A stretch of 50,364 nucleotides of DNA from Corynebacterium sp. (GTDB taxonomy: Bacteria; Actinomycetota; Actinomycetes; Mycobacteriales; Mycobacteriaceae). Shown piece after piece: positions 1 through 8,489 of the stretch (positions are counted from its first letter, which is position 1; each line of letters starts with the position of its first letter). The stretch lies in the NCBI RefSeq assembly GCF_030152825.1, contig NZ_JASLIP010000011.1, forward strand, positions 1 to 50,364, read 5' to 3'. The notes under the pieces are model-generated. The model was not told where the DNA came from. It worked only from the letters and a program-made list of their open reading frames with translations, and did not search any database. The position numbers were made by a program, and so were the translations under genes.

Positions 1-503
1 CGCAGCGTGATCGAGATGTCCAGCGGGTCGGTGGACGGGGCACACAGCACAAACACGGTGTGCGCGGGTGGCTCCTCCACGGACTTCAGCAGTGCGTTCG
101 AACCGGCCTCGTTGAGGCGATCGGCGTCCTCGACAACGACGACGCGCCACCGGGAGACAGTGGGCATCGACGCGGCGGAACTGATGACCTCCCGGACGTC
201 CTCGACAGGGATGATGGAACCGGTCGTCGCGATCCACACGATATCCGGGTGCGTGCCGGCGGCCGCGGACTGGCACTGCTCGCACTCCCCGCAACCCCCA
301 TTCGGGCACACCAGCCCGGTGGCGAAGGCCTTGGCCGCGATCGAGCGCCCCGAACCGGGCGGGCCGGTGAACAGCCAGGAGTGCGTCATCGCCTGCGGGT
401 TCGCCGCCGCGCCCACGAGCAGCTCCCGAACCGGCTGGGCGGTGATCTTGCGCCACACGCCGCGGCCGGCTGCGGGGTCGAATCCAGAGCTATCCACGTT
501 CAC
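1..503 (-). CDS. holB: DNA polymerase III subunit delta' (5' part, cut by window edge)
   Basis: Clamp-loader subunit of the replicative polymerase. The window holds the first 167 codons; the rest lies beyond base 1. My reverse-strand translation begins MNVDSSGFDPAAG and shows a P-loop-like stretch (FTGPPGSGRS), a four-cysteine zinc motif (CPNGGCGECEQC), and the late AAA+ segment VVVVEDADRLNEAGSNALLK followed by SVEEPP, all typical of delta'/gamma subunits. The Walker A lysine is replaced by arginine (GSGRS), as expected for a delta' subunit that does not hydrolyse ATP. The start is taken as GTG at 503; there is no Shine-Dalgarno sequence, but a TAGACT hexamer lies exactly 7 bases upstream (511-516), consistent with a leaderless mRNA. 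Divergent from cyaB. In M. tuberculosis holB (Rv3644c) is likewise next to a cyclase gene and topA (recalled). Confidence 0.93.
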   Translation of the reverse strand, partial: MNVDSSGFDPAAGRGVWRKITAQPVRELLVGAAANPQAMTHSWLFTGPPGSGRSIAAKAFATGLVCPNGGCGECEQCQSAAAGTHPDIVWIATTGSIIPVEDVREVISSAASMPTVSRWRVVVVEDADRLNEAGSNALLKSVEEPPAHTVFVLCAPSTDPLDISITL

Positions 504-510
504 GAAGCAC

Positions 511-516
511 AGTCTA
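511..516 (-). promoter_or_regulatory. -10 hexamer TAGACT for leaderless holB
   Basis: On the minus strand TAGACT is followed by 7 bases and then the GTG start of holB at 503. No ribosome-binding site is visible, so transcription probably starts at or within a base or two of the start codon. No convincing -35 box. Confidence 0.55.
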
Positions 517-539
517 GCCCCCGCTGTAGACGGGTTCGA

Positions 540-545
540 TAATGT
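540..545 (+). promoter_or_regulatory. -10 hexamer TAATGT for leaderless cyaB
   Basis: TAATGT, then 7 bases, then ATG at 553. It lies only 24 bases from the holB -10 on the other strand, so the two divergent promoters share a 49-bp intergenic region and RNA polymerase cannot easily occupy both at once. Confidence 0.55.
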
Positions 546-552
546 AATAGCC

Positions 553-2079
553 ATGCAACAATTCGCGCGCTACTTGAAATGGGTCTGGGGCACCTACTGG
601 CCCTTGTATGCCGCGATGATTCTGATGACGAACGTGGTCGGCGCGATCGCCGTCGCGACCTTCCTGCGCTTCCTCATCCCGCTGCGCGGTGCACGCGAGC
701 TGACCAGCCCAAACACCGTCACCTCGATTGCTTATTTGAGTTATTTCATTTTCGCGATCGTGGCTGGCGTGGTGTTCACGCTGATCTTCTTCGCCCCCGT
801 GTTGCGCTGGCAACGCAACCCCGATGCCTATGACCCGAACATGATCCGGCATCTGGTGCTGCGCATTCCCTTCCTGCAGTCCGTGACGGGTGCGGTGCTG
901 TGGGCCATCGGCGTGGTGATTTTCACGACGGTGGCCGCGCAGTTCTCCTCGCGGTGGGCGATTACGGTAGCCGTGACCGCCGTGCTAGGTGGGTTGATGG
1001 TGACGTTGATGACGTACATGGAGGCCGAACGGCTGGTCCGCCCCGTCGCCGCCCGCGCCCTCGAGCAGGGGTCCCTGGAGCAGTCCGACCTTTCGCCGAT
1101 GTCCACCCGCCTCATGGCGACCTGGGTGCTGACCAACGCGGTGCCGGTGCTGGGCATCCTGCTGCTGATTTTCGCGCAGGCCCGGAGCTTCTTCGACGGC
1201 TCCATGGAGGATCTGATTCCCGCGCTCGTGGCTCTGGCGGCCACCGCCCTGGTCACTGGTTTCCTGGGTGCGCGCTTGAGCGCGATGAGCGTGGTGGACC
1301 CGGTGCGCGAGCTGCAGTTCGCCATCAACCAGGTGCGCCGCGGCAACCTGGAAACCACGGTGCGTATCTACGACTCCTCCGAGATCGGCGTGGTTCAGGC
1401 CGGGTTCAACGAAATGATGCGTGGCCTGCAGGAGCGCCAGCAGGTCTCGGACCTCTTCGGCCGCTACGTGGGCACGGAGGTCGCCCGCCGCGCGCTGGAG
1501 GAGGACCCGGAGCTGGGCGGCGAGTCCCGCGACGTCGCGGTGCTGTTCGTGGACGTCATCGGTTCCACGGGCTTCGCCACGCAGCGCTCCCCGGAGCACG
1601 TGGTCTCCGCGCTCAACGAGTTCTTCGACCGCGTCGTGGAGGTCGTCCACGAGCACAAGGGAATCATCAATAAGTTCCAGGGCGACGCCGCGCTCGCCGT
1701 TTTCGGTGCCCCGCTGCCCCTTGAGGACGCCGCTGGCCACGCGCTGGCTGCCGCCCGGGAGATGCACTCGAAGCTCACGGATCTGGAGTTCGAGGCGGGC
1801 GTTGGCGTGGCTGCGGGCTCGGTCGTCGCCGGTCACATCGGGGCGAAGGACCGCTTCGAGTACACCGTCATTGGCGACGCCGTGAACCAGGCTTCCCGCC
1901 TGACCGACCTGGCGAAGGACACGCCGGGGCGCGTGCTGACGAGCGCGGCGACGGTGCGGCTCGCCAATGAGGCAGAGCAGCGCCGCTGGACGATGCTGAA
2001 GTCCGTGGAACTGCGCGGCCGCCGCCAGATGACGCAGCTGGCCCGCCCGGTGCGCGCCACCCTCGCGGACCGCCACTAG
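553..2079 (+). CDS. cyaB: Membrane class III adenylate cyclase with HAMP domain
   Basis: Makes cAMP from ATP; 508 residues. About six membrane helices fill residues 1-250, followed by a HAMP linker (MSVVDPVRELQ, then NQVRRGNLETTV) and a C-terminal class III cyclase domain from about residue 320. Both metal-binding aspartates are visible, in FVDVIGSTGF and KFQGDAALAVFGAP, and the VIGDAVNQASRLTD motif is present, so the domain looks catalytically competent. The reading frame stays open upstream to base 7, but that part overlaps holB on the other strand and has no membrane or domain signature; the start is set at ATG 553 on domain layout and the leaderless promoter. C. glutamicum has an orthologous cyclase beside topA (recalled). 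Its product is presumably the ligand for GlxR, encoded near 22.5 kb. Confidence 0.92.
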   Translation: MQQFARYLKWVWGTYWPLYAAMILMTNVVGAIAVATFLRFLIPLRGARELTSPNTVTSIAYLSYFIFAIVAGVVFTLIFFAPVLRWQRNPDAYDPNMIRHLVLRIPFLQSVTGAVLWAIGVVIFTTVAAQFSSRWAITVAVTAVLGGLMVTLMTYMEAERLVRPVAARALEQGSLEQSDLSPMSTRLMATWVLTNAVPVLGILLLIFAQARSFFDGSMEDLIPALVALAATALVTGFLGARLSAMSVVDPVRELQFAINQVRRGNLETTVRIYDSSEIGVVQAGFNEMMRGLQERQQVSDLFGRYVGTEVARRALEEDPELGGESRDVAVLFVDVIGSTGFATQRSPEHVVSALNEFFDRVVEVVHEHKGIINKFQGDAALAVFGAPLPLEDAAGHALAAAREMHSKLTDLEFEAGVGVAAGSVVAGHIGAKDRFEYTVIGDAVNQASRLTDLAKDTPGRVLTSAATVRLANEAEQRRWTMLKSVELRGRRQMTQLARPVRATLADRH

Positions 2080-2137
2080 TCGGCGGGGCGCTGTTCGATG
2101 GCGCTTCGTAGGCCTTCTTGACTGCCGCTCAGGGCAT

Positions 2138-2201
2138 CTTCTCACTCATCTTCGTACTTACTTCTCACTGTACGAAGATGAGTACGAAGTTAAGTGAGAA
2201 G
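2138..2201. repeat. 64-bp nested direct/inverted repeat
   Basis: Built almost entirely from two words: A = CTTCTCACT (2138-2146, 2161-2169; inverted at 2193-2201) and B = CATCTTCGTAC (2147-2157; inverted at 2170-2180; an 8-base partial inverted copy at 2182-2189). TTA spacers follow B and precede the last A. A 20-bp stem (A-B with inverted B-A) can form with a 12-base bulge, and other pairings compete with it. It lies between the convergent genes cyaB and topA and is more AT-rich than its surroundings. There is no T-run, so it is not a standard intrinsic terminator. Confidence 0.8.
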
Positions 2202-2235
2202 TTCTCGCCGGACCCAGCAGACACAGCGCGCAACT

Positions 2236-2280
2236 AAAAGCCCGGGTCGTGGCTCCCATTGGGAGATCACGAGCCCGGGC
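2236..2280 (-). terminator. Intrinsic terminator of topA
   Basis: Long GC-rich hairpin (GCCCGGG arms at 2240-2246 and 2273-2279, inner CTCCC/GGGAG stem) which, read on the minus strand, ends in TTTTAG. It lies about 35 bp beyond the topA stop. Confidence 0.85.
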
Positions 2281-2315
2281 CGAGCGCTGCTTAAGGCTCT
2301 AGCGACGCTTGAGGG

Positions 2316-5225
2316 CTAAGCCTTCTTGGCCGCCTTCTTCGCGGTCTTCTTGGTGCTGCGCTTCGTGGCCTTCTTCGCAGTCTTCTTCGTGCTCTTGCGG
2401 GTGGACTTCGCCGGTCCCGCGGCAGCCTTCTCGGCGTCCTTCGCCCGGCGCTCCGAAAGCAGCTCATTGGCCCGCGCGTCCGTCAGGGTCTCCGGGGTGT
2501 CCCCGCGGCGCAGCGACGCATTGGTCGTGCCATCGGTGACATAAGGCCCGAATCGACCCTCCTTGACGGACATCGGCTTGCCGGAGACGTCGTTGTCCCC
2601 CAGACGCTTCAACGGCGGCTTCGCGGCAGCGCGGCCGCGACGCTTCGGCTCCGCGTAGATGCGGCGCGCCTCGTCCAGCGTGATGGTGAACAGCTCCTCC
2701 TCGCTGCCCAGGGAGCGCGAGTCCGAACCCTTCTTCAGGTACGGGCCATAGCGGCCATTCTGCGCGGTGATGACCTCCCCGTCGGCGGGATCCACGCCCA
2801 CCTCGCGCGGCAGGCTCATCAGCTTCAGCGCATCCTCCAGGGTGACGGTGGCCGGCTCCATGCTGGCGAACAGCGAGGCGGTCTTCGGCTTCAGGGTCTC
2901 CTCAAGGATCTCCTTGATCCGCTTGGCCTTCTTATTCTCGAAGGTCTTGGTCTCACGCGACAGGGGCTTCTTGCCCTCCTTCGCACGCTCGGCGTCCTCC
3001 TCATCGCGCTCGGCGAGGAAGACCTTCTCCGCCTTCGCGGTGACCTCGGCTTCCTCGTCCTCGCCCAGCACCTCGGTGACGTACGGGCCGAAGCGACCCT
3101 CGCGGGCCACGATCATGCGCCCGTTCTCCGGGTTGCGGCCCAGCTCGCGGCCGGACTGCGGGGTGGCGAAGAGCTTCTCGGCGACCTCCAGGGTCAGCTC
3201 GTCCGGGGTCATGGACTCCGGGAGGTTGGCGCGCTGCGCTTCCTCCTCGCCCTTATCGTTTGTCACCATGCGCTCGAGGTACGGGCCGTAACGGCCGACG
3301 CGGACGACGATCGGCACGCCGTTGGCGTCGTCGAAGAGGTGGAGGGAGTTCACGCGGCGGGCGTCGATGCTCTCCAGGTTCTGGGCGACCACATTCTTCA
3401 GGCCGTAGTTCTGGGAGCTGGTGCCGCCACCGAAGTAGAAGCCCTCCAGCCACTTCGTGCGGTCCTCGTTGCCCTCGGCGATGGCGTCCAGCTGATCCTC
3501 CATCGCGGAGGTGAAGTCGTAGTCCACCAGCGCGCCGAAGTTCTGCTCCAGCAGCCCGACGACCGCGAAAGCCACCCAGCTGGGGACAAGCGCATTGCCA
3601 CGAGGCAGGACGTAGCCGCGGTCCTGAATGGTGCGGATAATCGACGCGTAGGTCGACGGGCGCCCGATGCCGAGCTCCTCCATCTTCCGCACGAGGCTGG
3701 CCTCGGTGTAACGGGCCGGCGGGGTCGTCGTGTGACCGTCGGCGGTGACATCATCCGCGGTGAGGAACACGCCCTCGGTTACCTGCGGGAGACGCTTCTC
3801 CGCGTTATCGGCGACGTCCTTACCTTCCGCGGTGCGGGAGACCTCGACGTAGGCCTTCAGGAAGCCCGGGAAGGTGACGGTGCGGCCGGTGGCGGTGAAC
3901 TCCACCTCGGTGCCCGCCTCCGGCTCGCCGGACGTGCCCGCGATGGTGACCTTCATGGAGGTGCCGCGGGCGTCGGCCATCTGGGAGGCGACGGTGCGCT
4001 GCCAGATCAGCTCGTAGAGCTTGAACTCCTCGGCATCCAGCTTCTGCGCGAGCTGGCCGGGAGTCTGGAAGCGCTCGCCAGCTGGGCGGATCGCCTCGTG
4101 GGCCTCCTGGGAGTTCTTCACCTTGCGGGTGTACTGGCGCGGGCCGTCCGCCACGAACTGCTGGCCGTACAGCTGGGCGGCCTGCGCGCGGGCAGCGTTA
4201 ATGCCAGCAGTGGACAGCGTTGTGGAGTCCGTACGCATATAGGTGATGTAGCCGTTTTCGTACAGGCGCTGCGCGATGCGCATCGTGCGCTCCGAGGTGA
4301 AGCGCAGCTTCCGGCCGGCCTCCTGCTGCAGTGTGGAGGTCATGAACGGCGGGTACGGGCGGCGGGTGTAGGGCTTTTCCTCCACGTTTGCGACGTGCAG
4401 TTCCTCGCCCTTAATTCCGGACGCCAGCTGCTTGGCGCGCTGCTCGTCCAGGACCAGCGGGGCGCCGGACTTGCTGGCCTTGAGCGTGGCGTCGTCCTTA
4501 AAGTCGCGACCCTGCGCGATGCGCTGGCCACCCACGGTGGCGAGCTTGGCCTGGAAGGACGCCGGGTCGCCGTCCAGCCGGGCGGCGGGGTCGATCGTGA
4601 GCTCGGCGGTCAGGTCCCAGTAGTCGGCGGCGCGGAAGGCCATGCGCTCACGCTCGCGCTCGACGATCACGCGGGTGGCGACGGACTGCACACGCCCTGC
4701 GGACAGGCGCGGCATAACCTTCTTCCACAGCACCGGGGAAACCTCGTAGCCATAAAGGCGGTCGAGTACGCGGCGGGACTCCTGGGCGTCCACGAGGTTG
4801 TAGTCCAGCTCGCGGGTGTTTTCCACAGCCTCGAGGATCGCGGACTTGGTGATCTCGTGGAAAACCATGCGGCGGACCGGCACCTTGGGCTTCAGAACCT
4901 CCAGCAGGTGCCAGGCGATGGCCTCGCCCTCACGGTCGGGGTCTGTCGCGAGCAGCAGCTCATCGACCTGCTTGAGCTTGGCGCGCAGATCGGCGACGCG
5001 CTTCTTCTTATCCGGGGAGACCACATAGAGGGCCTCGAAGCCCTTATCCACGTTCACGCCGAGGCGCGCCCACGGCTCCTTCTTATACTTCGCCGGAACG
5101 TCCGCGGCGCCGCGTGGGAGGTCACGAATATGCCCAACTGAAGCCTCGACGATGTAATCGGACCCCAGCATTGGGGCGATCTTCTTGGCCTTAGTTGCAG
5201 ACTCGACAATGACTAAACGCTTCAC
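2316..5225 (-). CDS. topA: DNA topoisomerase I (type IA)
   Basis: Relaxes negative supercoils; 969 residues. The Toprim domain opens the protein (MKRLVIVESATKAKKI) with its metal motif at residues 95-99 (DPDRE). The catalytic tyrosine is Y329 in GYITYMRTDS. After the core come several topoisomerase C-terminal repeats, recognisable by four GR(Y/F)GPY motifs, and no Cys4 zinc fingers, the arrangement known in actinobacteria. The last 35 residues are almost only Lys, Ala, Thr, Ser and Arg, the basic tail that helps processivity in mycobacterial TopA. Start GTG 5225 has a strong GGAGG 4 bases upstream. A TATTGT hexamer (5260-5265, minus strand) could give a leader of about 27 bases. Confidence 0.98.
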   Translation of the reverse strand: MKRLVIVESATKAKKIAPMLGSDYIVEASVGHIRDLPRGAADVPAKYKKEPWARLGVNVDKGFEALYVVSPDKKKRVADLRAKLKQVDELLLATDPDREGEAIAWHLLEVLKPKVPVRRMVFHEITKSAILEAVENTRELDYNLVDAQESRRVLDRLYGYEVSPVLWKKVMPRLSAGRVQSVATRVIVERERERMAFRAADYWDLTAELTIDPAARLDGDPASFQAKLATVGGQRIAQGRDFKDDATLKASKSGAPLVLDEQRAKQLASGIKGEELHVANVEEKPYTRRPYPPFMTSTLQQEAGRKLRFTSERTMRIAQRLYENGYITYMRTDSTTLSTAGINAARAQAAQLYGQQFVADGPRQYTRKVKNSQEAHEAIRPAGERFQTPGQLAQKLDAEEFKLYELIWQRTVASQMADARGTSMKVTIAGTSGEPEAGTEVEFTATGRTVTFPGFLKAYVEVSRTAEGKDVADNAEKRLPQVTEGVFLTADDVTADGHTTTPPARYTEASLVRKMEELGIGRPSTYASIIRTIQDRGYVLPRGNALVPSWVAFAVVGLLEQNFGALVDYDFTSAMEDQLDAIAEGNEDRTKWLEGFYFGGGTSSQNYGLKNVVAQNLESIDARRVNSLHLFDDANGVPIVVRVGRYGPYLERMVTNDKGEEEAQRANLPESMTPDELTLEVAEKLFATPQSGRELGRNPENGRMIVAREGRFGPYVTEVLGEDEEAEVTAKAEKVFLAERDEEDAERAKEGKKPLSRETKTFENKKAKRIKEILEETLKPKTASLFASMEPATVTLEDALKLMSLPREVGVDPADGEVITAQNGRYGPYLKKGSDSRSLGSEEELFTITLDEARRIYAEPKRRGRAAAKPPLKRLGDNDVSGKPMSVKEGRFGPYVTDGTTNASLRRGDTPETLTDARANELLSERRAKDAEKAAAGPAKSTRKSTKKTAKKATKRSTKKTAKKAAKKA

Positions 5226-5430
5226 GTGACCTCCGCATGGATTTGCTCCTTAGATTGCCACAATAGGCAAGTGATACCTGCTTAGTGGAAATCGGGCGGT
5301 GTGTTATCCCCACCTTTTGGGCAGCTCCCCACCCCTGTTGCAACCCGACCGGATGGTGCGAGAAGCCCGAAATAGGTTCTTGCTGCCGTTGGGGATTGAG
5401 GTTAGCGGGTGGTGCAAACACGGGGGTGAA
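5226..5430. other. Intergenic region upstream of topA
   Basis: Holds the topA ribosome-binding site (GGAGG) and a candidate -10 hexamer TATTGT at 5260-5265 on the minus strand. I see no gene here. Confidence 0.5.
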
Positions 5431-5465
5431 GAAAAGCAAAAGGGGACGGTGGAAACCACCGCCCC
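5431..5465 (-). terminator. Intrinsic terminator of the cold-shock gene
   Basis: Hairpin GGGGCGGTGG/CCACCGTCCCC on the minus strand, followed by TTTTGCTTTT. It lies about 65 bp past the stop codon of the cold-shock protein. Confidence 0.8.
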
Positions 5466-5530
5466 GGGGCGTTTGCTCTTCGCTGTGCCTACTGCCTAGT
5501 CGGCAGTCGGCTTCAGCTCATACTCGCTGC

Positions 5531-5734
5531 TTACAGCGGCTGGACGTTCTGAGCCTGCGGGCCCTTCGCGCCTTCGCCGACCTCGAACTCGACCTTCTGA
5601 TCCTCCTCGAGAGTGCGGAAGCCGCTGCTCTGGATCTCGGAGTAGTGGACGAAAAGGTCCGCGGAGCCATCTTCTGGGGCAATGAATCCATAGCCCTTCT
5701 CCGAGTTAAACCACTTCACAGTTCCCTGCGCCAT
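5531..5734 (-). CDS. cspA: Cold-shock domain protein
   Basis: Small single-domain RNA/DNA-binding protein, 67 residues, acting as an RNA chaperone. The RNP1 motif (KGYGFI) and RNP2-like motif (DLFVHYS) of the OB fold are intact, and the protein starts with the usual MAQGTVKWFN. An in-frame TTG two codons upstream exists, but the ATG fits the family. More than 200 bp of sequence without a gene precedes it, leaving room for the long leader common in this family; I could not pick out its promoter with confidence. The topA - csp - helicase order matches M. tuberculosis Rv3646c - Rv3648c - Rv3649 (recalled). The symbol is used in the general sense. Confidence 0.95.
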   Translation of the reverse strand: MAQGTVKWFNSEKGYGFIAPEDGSADLFVHYSEIQSSGFRTLEEDQKVEFEVGEGAKGPQAQNVQPL

Positions 5735-5978
5735 TTTCAAACAACCTAACTTTCTTGGCGTACCAGCCCCGCCAACTTTCAGCGGAGCAGGGCCTTCACC
5801 GCCACATCAACGGTTGACACCGCGCATGGGATTGGGACCACACACCAGTGTGCCATGTTTTTTTCGCCACCGATAGGGCTTTGAGGTGAACAATCGGTCG
5901 AACGCTTAATGCAGCGCTGCCGGGTGCCGCCCCACCCCACCCTTTTAAGGCACCCCGTGCCGTGTCTGGCGCTCGGGC

Positions 5979-5984
5979 TAGACT
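5979..5984 (+). promoter_or_regulatory. -10 hexamer TAGACT before the helicase gene
   Basis: TAGACT ends 9 bases before the helicase ATG (5994), and no Shine-Dalgarno sequence lies in between. The spacing predicts a leader of only 0-3 bases. Confidence 0.5.
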
Positions 5985-5993
5985 GCCCTCATC

Positions 5994-8489
5994 ATGGCTG
6001 AGCAGTCCACCACCCCCACCCCCGGCGCAAGTAGCGCGCCCCACTCGCCCAGCGCAGGTAGTGCGCCCCACTCGCCCAGCGCAGGTAGTGCGCCCAACTC
6101 ACTCGGTGCCGAGCTCATCGAGGACTTGCGCGCGGCCATGCCGGACTCCACCGTCACGCACGTCCGCCACGTCCCGGCGCGCCTGTCCACCCCCGCGGAC
6201 TGGCCCGACTGGTCGCTCCCCTCGCTCAGGAAGACGCTGCGCCGAGGCGGCGTCCAAAAACCGTGGTCCCACCAGGCCGAAACGGCACAGCATGCGTGGG
6301 AGGGCAGGGACGTCATCGTCGCGACCGGAACCGCTTCCGGTAAGTCGCTGGGCTACCAGCTGCCGATCCTCACCACGCTGGCCGAGGACCCGACCGCCAC
6401 CGCGCTGTACCTGGCCCCGACGAAGGCGCTGGCACAGGACCAGATGCAGGCCCTAGCCCGGCTGTGCGCGGCAACCCCGGAGCTCGCGGACGTCATGGTC
6501 GCCACCTACGACGGCGACACCCCACCCGAGGCCCGGCGCGCGATCCGGGAGCAGGCGCGAATCATCGTGACGAATCCGGACATGCTGCACGCCTCGATCC
6601 TCGGCAATCCGAAGCGGTGGGCACGGCTGCTGAAAACCCTGCGCTACCTGGTGGTTGACGAGTGCCACGTGTACCGCGGGGTCTTCGGTGCGCATGTGGC
6701 GATGGTGCTGCGGCGGCTGCTGCGGCTCACTCCGGGGGCTGGTCCTTCCGGTTCGGGGCTGACTGGTTCGTCGTCGGTGGCGGGTCCGTCGTCGGTGACT
6801 GGTTCAGAATCGAGGACGTCAGGACCCACCGTGATCATGGCCTCCGCGACCAGTGTGGACCCGGCTGCGCACGCGCGTCTGCTGACCGGGCGGGCGGAGG
6901 TTGCCGCGGTGACGGAGGACGGCTCACCGGCGGGCGAGCGCACGATCGCGTTGTGGGAGCCCGGCTTCCTGGAGGGCGTGGAGGGCGAGCACGGCGCACC
7001 GGTGCGCCGCAGCGCAAACTCGGAGGCCGCGGAGGTCATGGCCCGGGTCATCGCAGCAGGTGCGCGGACTTTGAGCTTCGTGCGCTCCCGGCGCGGGGCG
7101 GAGATCGTGGCCCTGGCCGCCGCGGAGGAGCTCGGCGGGATGGGCCGGGCGGAAGACGCCGCGCGGGTGGCCGCCTACCGGGCCGGATACACCCCGGAGG
7201 ACCGCCGCTACCTGGAAAAGGCCCTTGACGAAGGCGAGCTGCTGGGCGTGGCCGCAACCAACGCACTGGAGCTCGGAATCGACGTGGGCGGGCTGGACGC
7301 CGTCGTCGCCGCGGGATTCCCCGGCACCATCGCGAGCTTCCGGCAGCAGGCCGGGCGCGCAGGACGGCGCGGGCAAGGGGCGCTCGTGGTGCTGGTCGGC
7401 GCGGACGACCCGATGGACACCTACCTCATCCACCACCCGTCGGACCTGCTGGACCGGGAGGTGGAGAACACGGTCTTCGACCCGCACAACCCTTATGTGC
7501 TGGCCGATCACCTAGTGTGCGCGGCTGCGGAGCGCGCGCTGAGCGATGGGGAGATCGCGGAGTGGCAAGGCGAAGCGGTGGCCGAGCACCTGATCTCCCG
7601 CGGGGTGTTGCGGCGGCGGCCGCACGGGGTGTTCGCGGATCTGCAGGCGGCGGAGCAGATCCACGGGCAGGTGGCGATCCGCGGCGGGGCGGCGGGCCAG
7701 GTGGCGATCGTGGAGTCAGAGTCGAGGCGCATGCTCGGCACGGTGGACGAGGCGCGCGCGGTCTCGGACGTGCATTCCGGCGCGGTGTATGTGCACCAGG
7801 GCGAGACGTACCTGGTAGATGACCTGGATCTTTCCGCGGGCGTGGCGTGGCTGCATCAGGCGAGCCCGGAGTACAGCACGCGGGTGAAGCGGGATACGGA
7901 TATCCAGATTCTGCGCACCCAGGGTACCCGTCAGCTGACGGAGGGTGTGTGGCTGGCGGACCTGAATGTGGAGGTCTCGCACACCGTGACTGGCTTTACC
8001 AAGCGGCTGCCGGGCGGGGAGATCATCGATAACGTGCCGCTGGATTACCCGCCGGAGCGGCTGCGCACGCGGGCGGTGGCGTACACGATTGCGCCAGATG
8101 TGTTGCTTGACCTGGGCCTTCCGGAGCCAACGTGGCCGGGAACCTTGCATGCGGCGGAGCACGCGGCGATCGGATTGTTGCCGCTGATCGCGACGTGTGA
8201 CCGGTGGGATATCGGTGGGGTGTCGATCGTGCAGCACCCGGACACGGGACTGCCCACGGTGTTCGTGTACGACGGCTATACCGGCGGGGCGGGGTTCGCG
8301 GAGAAGGGCTTCGCGGATTTCGGCCGGTGGATGGCCGCGACCGCGGAGGCCGTGGAGTCGTGCGAGTGCGAGGCGGGGTGCCCGTCGTGCGTGCAGTCCC
8401 CGAAGTGCGGGAATGGCAATGACCCACTGTTCAAGACGGGCGCGCTGGAGTTGCTCCGTTTCCTGGCTGCCGCGACGGCCCAGAACTAG
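5994..8489 (+). CDS. MrfA/YprA-type DEAD/DEAH helicase with C-terminal cysteine cluster
   Basis: Superfamily 2 helicase of 831 residues. Walker A TGTASGKS is at residues 111-118, the Walker B box is DECH (222-225), and motif III is SAT (284-286). The helicase C domain contains the ATNALELGIDVGGLD and QQAGRAGRRG motifs. The end of the protein (residues 790-805) has five cysteines in CECEAGCPSCVQSPKC, the metal-binding MZB/DUF1998 signature of MrfA, a DNA repair helicase in Bacillus subtilis. A DNA repair role is therefore likely but inferred. Odd points: a three-unit peptide repeat at residues 12-38 from a 27-bp DNA repeat, and a Gly/Ser-rich insert at about 247-278 between motifs II and III. 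Confidence 0.9.
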   Translation: MAEQSTTPTPGASSAPHSPSAGSAPHSPSAGSAPNSLGAELIEDLRAAMPDSTVTHVRHVPARLSTPADWPDWSLPSLRKTLRRGGVQKPWSHQAETAQHAWEGRDVIVATGTASGKSLGYQLPILTTLAEDPTATALYLAPTKALAQDQMQALARLCAATPELADVMVATYDGDTPPEARRAIREQARIIVTNPDMLHASILGNPKRWARLLKTLRYLVVDECHVYRGVFGAHVAMVLRRLLRLTPGAGPSGSGLTGSSSVAGPSSVTGSESRTSGPTVIMASATSVDPAAHARLLTGRAEVAAVTEDGSPAGERTIALWEPGFLEGVEGEHGAPVRRSANSEAAEVMARVIAAGARTLSFVRSRRGAEIVALAAAEELGGMGRAEDAARVAAYRAGYTPEDRRYLEKALDEGELLGVAATNALELGIDVGGLDAVVAAGFPGTIASFRQQAGRAGRRGQGALVVLVGADDPMDTYLIHHPSDLLDREVENTVFDPHNPYVLADHLVCAAAERALSDGEIAEWQGEAVAEHLISRGVLRRRPHGVFADLQAAEQIHGQVAIRGGAAGQVAIVESESRRMLGTVDEARAVSDVHSGAVYVHQGETYLVDDLDLSAGVAWLHQASPEYSTRVKRDTDIQILRTQGTRQLTEGVWLADLNVEVSHTVTGFTKRLPGGEIIDNVPLDYPPERLRTRAVAYTIAPDVLLDLGLPEPTWPGTLHAAEHAAIGLLPLIATCDRWDIGGVSIVQHPDTGLPTVFVYDGYTGGAGFAEKGFADFGRWMAATAEAVESCECEAGCPSCVQSPKCGNGNDPLFKTGALELLRFLAAATAQN
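6027..6107 (+). repeat. 27-bp tandem repeat, three units, inside the helicase gene
   Basis: Units at 6027-6053, 6054-6080 and 6081-6107; the third is diverged at its end. They encode copies of A-(S/G)-S-A-P-H-S-P-S. Being in frame, changes in unit number would lengthen or shorten the disordered N-terminus without breaking the gene. Confidence 0.85.

Noticed and set aside
7..552. N-terminal extension of the cyclase reading frame (182 codons upstream of ATG 553)
   Set aside because: It is antisense to holB, has no domain character, and the leaderless promoter and domain layout place the cyaB start at 553.
985..2145. 386-codon open frame antisense to cyaB
   Set aside because: Overlaps a confident gene completely and looks like complement sequence.
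3339..5141. 600-codon open frame on the plus strand inside topA
   Set aside because: Shadow of the high-GC topA gene on the other strand; topA has all motifs, and this frame has no recognisable protein features or start signals.
5814..5819. TTGACA hexamer upstream of the helicase as a -35 box
   Set aside because: No TANNNT at 16-18 bp downstream; the better helicase -10 is TAGACT at 5979-5984.
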